64,000 nt of DNA, from positions 24,469 through 88,468 of IMG/VR virus record IMGVR_UViG_3300042261_002391; one strand, 5' to 3'. The stretch is from a virus. The translations under genes and the position numbers were made by a program. The stretch's first letter is position 1. The number at the start of each line of letters is the position of its first letter. Positions 60,818-64,000 of the stretch are shown here, in pieces. The notes beneath the pieces were generated by a model. The model was given only the letters and a program-made list of their open reading frames with translations. It was not told where the DNA came from and searched no databases.

Positions 60818-60925
60818 TTATTGTTTCAAATTTTTGAACCCGACTTTGCATAACATATCCTCTGCATCTGCCCATAAGAGGTCAACTGCCACAACCACTG
60901 CTAATATGTTTAGTAAAGTCTTCAT
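60818..60925 (-). CDS. Small protein with hydrophobic segment, cassette copy C
   Basis: 35 residues: KTLLNILAVVVAVDLLWADA is a likely membrane or signal segment, followed by EDMLCKVGFKNLKQ. Double promoter upstream and AACCCG terminator downstream are shared with copies at 36011 and 49287. Confidence 0.6.
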   Translation of the reverse strand: MKTLLNILAVVVAVDLLWADAEDMLCKVGFKNLKQ

Positions 60926-60963
60926 TTTGTTATTTTTTAAATTTTTAACTATTCGTTTCATCT

Positions 60964-61004
60964 AAATACGTTGCAAAGGTATAAAAGGTTACACAATTTG
61001 CAAA
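60964..61004 (-). promoter_or_regulatory. Composite promoter: ECF-type and host-type interleaved
   Basis: TGTAACC, 16 nt, CGTATTT (60964-60993) shares DNA with TTTG, 19 nt, TACCTTTG (60974-61004). Near-copy of 36187-36227. Confidence 0.75.
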
Positions 61005-61078
61005 CATTTTTGCGAGAAAAATTGATTTTTTTTAAAAATTTTATTTAATTGTTTGAATATCAGTAAATTAAAAATACG

Positions 61079-61495
61079 CTAAATATTAAATATTTTTGGC
61101 AGACCTAATGATTTATGGTATGAATTGAATATTGATTTAATATTTAATGTTCCAGCAGGATTCATTGAATGAACCAATATTGTTTCAGGAAGTGCTAGTT
61201 TATTTTCGGCACAGTAATCAATCAACCATTTGGCACAATCATATCCGGTTTTTTCAACGAAGCTATCGTAAAGTTCGTTATATGTTTCCGAACCATGTAA
61301 ATCCGGGTCATAGTGTTCATCAGCTAAATCATGGTCAAATGAAACCATTGTAGGCAATCCGTTTTCTTCAATAGCTTTTATGAATTCATTATAACTACGG
61401 ACAACTTTCCAGCCAAGCAAATATAATTGATTATAGGTATAGTCGAAACTATCTTGAGGTTGACGATAATCGTCGAGATATAGATTATAAGTCAT
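61079..61495 (-). CDS. cREC-type (cyclic-phosphate processing receiver) domain protein
   Basis: 138 residues: LYLDDYRQP at the N-terminus, a central VSFDHDLADE, GYDCAKWLIDYC, then LVHSMNPAGTLNI. This order matches the receiver-like cREC family linked by genome context to RNA cyclic-phosphate processing. It fits an RNA-repair setting with the RNA ligase, but activity is inferred. TAG stop. Confidence 0.75.
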   Translation of the reverse strand: MTYNLYLDDYRQPQDSFDYTYNQLYLLGWKVVRSYNEFIKAIEENGLPTMVSFDHDLADEHYDPDLHGSETYNELYDSFVEKTGYDCAKWLIDYCAENKLALPETILVHSMNPAGTLNIKSIFNSYHKSLGLPKIFNI

Positions 61496-61497
61496 GA

Positions 61498-61695
61498 TTA
61501 TTCATTTAATTCGTTTACTGTGACCATAAATCTTGGATAATAGCCATTATCTGACTTTCCAAATATTATTAAAGACACGTCTTTTTGTTTTTCAGTAGGG
61601 TCACCTGTTGTGGGAATGATATTGATTCTATCATTAAATTCCGGAATTTCTTCCAAATCGGACTTAATTGTTTTTAACAGTTCTTCAGCATCCAT
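61498..61695 (-). CDS. Small hypothetical protein
   Basis: 65 residues from the ATG at 61695, starting just after tRNA-Gln. Acidic helical start (DAEELLKTIKSDLEEI), then a beta-rich half. The frame upstream of this ATG runs through the tRNA. Adjacent to the cREC gene. Not recognised. Confidence 0.65.
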   Translation of the reverse strand: MDAEELLKTIKSDLEEIPEFNDRINIIPTTGDPTEKQKDVSLIIFGKSDNGYYPRFMVTVNELNE

Positions 61696-61714
61696 ATGTT
61701 CTAAATTTATTGGT

Positions 61715-61784
61715 TGTCCAGCGTGGACTCGAACCACGACTCCGACAGTCAAAGTGTCGTATGCTAACCATTACATAACAGGAC
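61715..61784 (-). tRNA. tRNA-Gln(TTG)
   Basis: Acceptor GTCCTGT/GCTGGAC with one mismatch, D-arm TGT/GCA, anticodon stem CGACA/TGTCG with loop CTTTGAC, T-arm CGTGG/CCACG, A73. Confidence 0.88.
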
Positions 61785-61788
61785 AATT

Positions 61789-62553
61789 TTATGAAAATGC
61801 TTCTTCTAAGCACATTATTAATTTTTGCATGTTTGCTCGATAAAAGCCAGCACTATTAGTACAACCACATTCGACTATTTTATACTGACCATTAACCAAA
61901 CACACATCCATTACAAACGTTTCATTTATTTCAAACAACTTTATCATTTCTCTTACGAAAGAATATGCTGATTCATCAACAAATTCATCTAAACAATACC
62001 TACCGCCTAAACTATACTGACTTGCGGTAGCAATTTCACCTTTTACAATCCAAAATCGAATTTCTTTTTGTATTTTCTTTACACTTGAAATCTGTATTTT
62101 AGTGTCAAGGTTTAATATTGTTGAATGACCGTTTGTTGATTGTTCGTTTTTAAATATATTCCATTGCTCCATATCGAAAACACGCCCGGTAAATACTTTT
62201 GTATCTTCAGTAGGTCTAGCGAAAAAAATATCTTCACGAAAAAAATTATCACCAAATTTAACGATTTCCGAATCATAATTCAACAAATTGTCTTTATAAT
62301 ACTTACTATATACTTCGTAATCATGATTTTCGCATAAAGTTGAACCCGGATACCAACCATATTGTTTGGAGATTCTCGACATTTTTACAGCACCAAAAGG
62401 AAACACATCATTTCTTTTGGTTTTAAATTTAAATGTTTCAATGAATGGTCTTACATTAACAATTTCATATGGTAAATTTAAACGATTCAATGCTAGAATC
62501 AAACTGTTATAGTTTTCTTCACGGAATACATTTTCTTGAACGATATAATACAT
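61789..62553 (-). CDS. ATP-grasp domain protein
   Basis: 254 residues. The C-terminal half (KEIRFWIVKGEIATASQYSL, FVMDVCLVNGQYKIVECGC) fits the ATP-grasp fold seen in DUF4343-type proteins, with the metal-binding Asp and Glu. Such enzymes ligate amino acids or peptides; the substrate is unknown. It overlaps the neighbour at 62555 in the same operon. Confidence 0.75.
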   Translation of the reverse strand: MYYIVQENVFREENYNSLILALNRLNLPYEIVNVRPFIETFKFKTKRNDVFPFGAVKMSRISKQYGWYPGSTLCENHDYEVYSKYYKDNLLNYDSEIVKFGDNFFREDIFFARPTEDTKVFTGRVFDMEQWNIFKNEQSTNGHSTILNLDTKIQISSVKKIQKEIRFWIVKGEIATASQYSLGGRYCLDEFVDESAYSFVREMIKLFEINETFVMDVCLVNGQYKIVECGCTNSAGFYRANMQKLIMCLEEAFS

Positions 62554-62554
62554 A

Positions 62555-62857
62555 TCAAATATTTTCGATTATCCAATCAGTTAAATTAGTTTCAGCAGCC
62601 ACTTGATTATATGACCATTTACAATCTTCCCAATTTAACATATCTTTAGTCTGTTTATAGATTAGACTATCTTTTTCACAATAAATTCTAAATGTTTTAT
62701 ATCTCTCATCATCAGGATACTTTTTAGCATCTTTATATGCTGAAGATAATCCATGTGTGGACGTTTGGTAAACTTTACCTCGTTTACTTAAATTACTGCC
62801 ACGATGTTTATGTGGCTGGTAATATAACCCGGTTGGTACATGTTTTAATTTATACAT
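62555..62857 (-). CDS. Conserved small phage protein
   Basis: 100 residues from the ATG at 62857: MYKLKHVPTGLYYQPHKHR, then SNLSKRGKVYQT. This start pattern recurs in phage genomes; function unknown. Host-type promoter at 62873-62902. Confidence 0.7.
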   Translation of the reverse strand: MYKLKHVPTGLYYQPHKHRGSNLSKRGKVYQTSTHGLSSAYKDAKKYPDDERYKTFRIYCEKDSLIYKQTKDMLNWEDCKWSYNQVAAETNLTDWIIENI

Positions 62858-62872
62858 CGCTCTTTTTTCTTG

Positions 62873-62902
62873 CAAAGATAAATAATAATTTCAATCACAC
62901 AA
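62873..62902 (-). promoter_or_regulatory. Host-type promoter (TTG-N19-TATCTTTG)
   Basis: Perfect TAnnTTTG on the minus strand, 16 bp before the ATG at 62857. Confidence 0.8.
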
Positions 62903-62912
62903 GTATTTTTTG

Positions 62913-62995
62913 TAGTCCCCGCAGGATTCGAACCTGCAAACCCGTTAGAGTGTCGGCTTCAAAGACCGATGCATTAACCATTCTGCCAGAGGACT
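62913..62995 (-). tRNA. tRNA with TTG anticodon (Gln) and long variable arm
   Basis: Acceptor AGTCCTC/GGGGACT, D-arm GCAG/ATGC, anticodon stem TCGGT/GCCGA with loop CTTTGAA, 15-nt variable region able to pair (ACTC/GGGT), A73. Its D-arm is close to that of the CTA suppressor. Confidence 0.82.
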
Positions 62996-63005
62996 ATAAT
63001 AAAAA

Positions 63006-63056
63006 GCTGTCTTGACAGGATTCGAACCTGTACTCTCTTGGTTCAGAGCCAATAAT
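63006..63056 (-). pseudogene. 3' fragment of tRNA-Gln(CTG)
   Basis: Anticodon arm TTGG-CTCTGAA-CCAA, T-arm ACAGG/CCTGT and a 3' acceptor strand are present, but there is no matching 5' acceptor strand or D-arm; tRNA-His abuts where they should be. Confidence 0.6.
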
Positions 63057-63059
63057 TGG

Positions 63060-63132
63060 TGTGTCTAGGAAGATTCGAACTTCTCACCAACAGAATCACA
63101 AGCTGTCGTGCTAACCGTTACACTATAGACAC
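63060..63132 (-). tRNA. tRNA-His(GTG)
   Basis: Acceptor GTGTCTA/TAGACAC, G at -1, D-arm GTGT/GCAC, anticodon loop TTGTGAT with a C-U mismatch at 31-39, T-arm GAGAA/TTCTTC-like. Followed by encoded CCA (63057-63059). A73 instead of the usual C73. Confidence 0.82.
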
Positions 63133-63136
63133 CATA

Positions 63137-64000
63137 TCACGAGTTTTCATAAAACTCTAAAAATTTTTTAATTTCATTTTCAATATAAATTTTTCCTGAT
63201 TCACTATTAATACTTTTCCATTTAATTCTATAAACATTAAAACCGTTCTCTTTTAATATTTTATCTCTTTCAATATCATGTTCTTTTCTGTACTTATGTT
63301 GACTACCATCAATTTCCAAATCAATATTTTTATTTTTTAAATAGAAATCTAAAAAATAATTACATGAACTTCGTAATCCTAAATTATTTTTATTTATCGG
63401 AAAATTATGACTAAAATCAATATTATTATTTTTTAATACATTAATAAAAAATTGTTCAGGATAGCTTATAATATTTCTTGTTTGCCAACCTTTATGTGAG
63501 CCATTAAATATCGCATTTTCCATATATTTTTTCTGATTGTCGCTTCTTAATTTATTTCTACAAGTATCAGAACAACATTTATTTTTCAAATAAGAACCTT
63601 TATGACTAACATTAACAATAAATTCATTGTTACATATTATGCATATTCTAGTTAATTCAGGTAATTTAATTTCATTTTTCGTTCTTTTAACCTTAACGCT
63701 ATTTTTTAGTCTATTACTTATTTTATTTTTTGTTTCTGTTGATAATATTCTATTTTTATTATTAAAACTTGCAGCACAACTACTATTACAAAATTTATTA
63801 TATTTACTTATTATAGGTTTTCCGCAAAATAAACAATATTTGATTTTCTTCTCAAAATGACTTACATCGATATTATATTTTTTTATTAAAATATCTAATT
63901 TATCATACGTTGTTTTATTTGAGTAACCATAATATTTAAGTAACACATCATTTTTAGAATTAGCATTTCTTATAATTTCAAATAAATTTTTTTCTATCAT
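63137..64000 (-). CDS. Homing-type endonuclease (Vsr/DUF559-like)
   Basis: 287 residues from an ATG at the very edge of the window, so the start could be further out. N-terminal module (NSKNDVLLKYYGYSNKTTY) like that of the 34105 gene, a CLFCGKP...FCNSSC finger with ASFNNKN, a second CIICNNEF finger, and a C-terminal Vsr-like domain: LDFYLKNKNIDLEIDGSQHK, then ERDKILKENGFNVYRIKW. Ends 4 nt from tRNA-His. Confidence 0.85.
   Translation of the reverse strand: MIEKNLFEIIRNANSKNDVLLKYYGYSNKTTYDKLDILIKKYNIDVSHFEKKIKYCLFCGKPIISKYNKFCNSSCAASFNNKNRILSTETKNKISNRLKNSVKVKRTKNEIKLPELTRICIICNNEFIVNVSHKGSYLKNKCCSDTCRNKLRSDNQKKYMENAIFNGSHKGWQTRNIISYPEQFFINVLKNNNIDFSHNFPINKNNLGLRSSCNYFLDFYLKNKNIDLEIDGSQHKYRKEHDIERDKILKENGFNVYRIKWKSINSESGKIYIENEIKKFLEFYENS

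Noticed and set aside
1-64000. Full recoding of TAG as a sense codon
   Set aside because: At least ten genes here end naturally at TAG, and the large genes (nrdJ, helicase, vWA, GHKL, RNA ligase) are complete with the standard code. Only local readthrough is proposed.
1-64000. T4-type late promoters (TATAAATA)
   Set aside because: TATAAATA does occur often, but always on the strand opposite to the downstream gene; the sense-strand motif is GTATTTATA, so it is described as its own class.
1-64000. Insertion sequences, transposases or integrase
   Set aside because: No transposase, integrase or terminal inverted repeats of an IS were found; the mobile genes are homing-type endonucleases.

Overview
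This window reads as part of a large (jumbo-type) double-stranded DNA phage that infects a member of the Bacteroidota. The evidence is about 45 tRNA or tRNA-like genes, eleven homing-type endonucleases, a cobalamin-dependent ribonucleotide reductase, an RNA ligase and a beta-helical virion-like protein. Host-type promoters match the Bacteroidota form (TTG, 19-20 bp, TAnnTTTG), and start codons mostly lack Shine-Dalgarno sequences. The DNA is AT-rich and uses all three stop codons.

Layout. Positions 1-5944 (minus strand) hold about eleven small genes and one tRNA-Cys. Nearly every one has its own promoter of the form TGTAACC, 15-16 bp, CGTATAA. This array ends at a gene for an ECF-type sigma factor (5354-5944), which has a host-type promoter. 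Positions 5945-6780 are non-coding with iterons, a 30-bp palindrome and direct repeats, so this is a candidate replication origin. Positions 6783-9733 (plus strand) carry a UvrD-like helicase and two small genes, each with a host-type promoter, a terminator and a shared 25-bp repeat. Positions 10256-24399 hold mostly minus-strand accessory genes: an ART-like protein, a nucleotide-sugar dehydrogenase, a nonapeptide-repeat protein, an EXD2-like HNH protein with a nucleotidyltransferase, a phosphoesterase, and a dNTP pyrophosphohydrolase fused to a HAD domain. Three degenerate tRNA-like elements lie on the plus strand at 14.7-15.1 kb.

Positions 24.5-36 kb, 48.8-49.2 kb and 57.6-63.2 kb are tRNA clusters interleaved with homing endonucleases and small genes. 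They supply anticodons for nearly all amino acids, including one CTA (amber suppressor) tRNA. Several tRNAs have odd scaffolds: long variable arms on Met, Ile, Glu and Gln anticodons, Leu anticodons without long arms, and missing D-arms. Positions 36.3-56.9 kb carry the repeat-rich virion-like protein, two vWA proteins, a GHKL ATPase, NrdJ, a papain-like protease, an RNA ligase, a Mom-like GNAT, a methyltransferase-like protein and an SprT-like peptidase.

How it may work (inference). Host RNA polymerase reads the TAnnTTTG promoters first, including that of the sigma gene. The phage ECF sigma then opens the TGTAAC/CGTATAA promoters. A third class, GTATTTATA close to the ATG, precedes virion-like genes and homing endonucleases and is probably late. 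The tRNA set, RNA ligase, peptidyl-tRNA hydrolase, YqeY-like protein, nucleotidyltransferase and cREC-domain protein together look like a tRNA supply and repair module. The most unusual findings are the ECF promoter array, the amber suppressor tRNA next to a peptidyl-tRNA hydrolase gene with an early in-frame TAG, and structured RNAs that begin exactly at predicted transcription starts.
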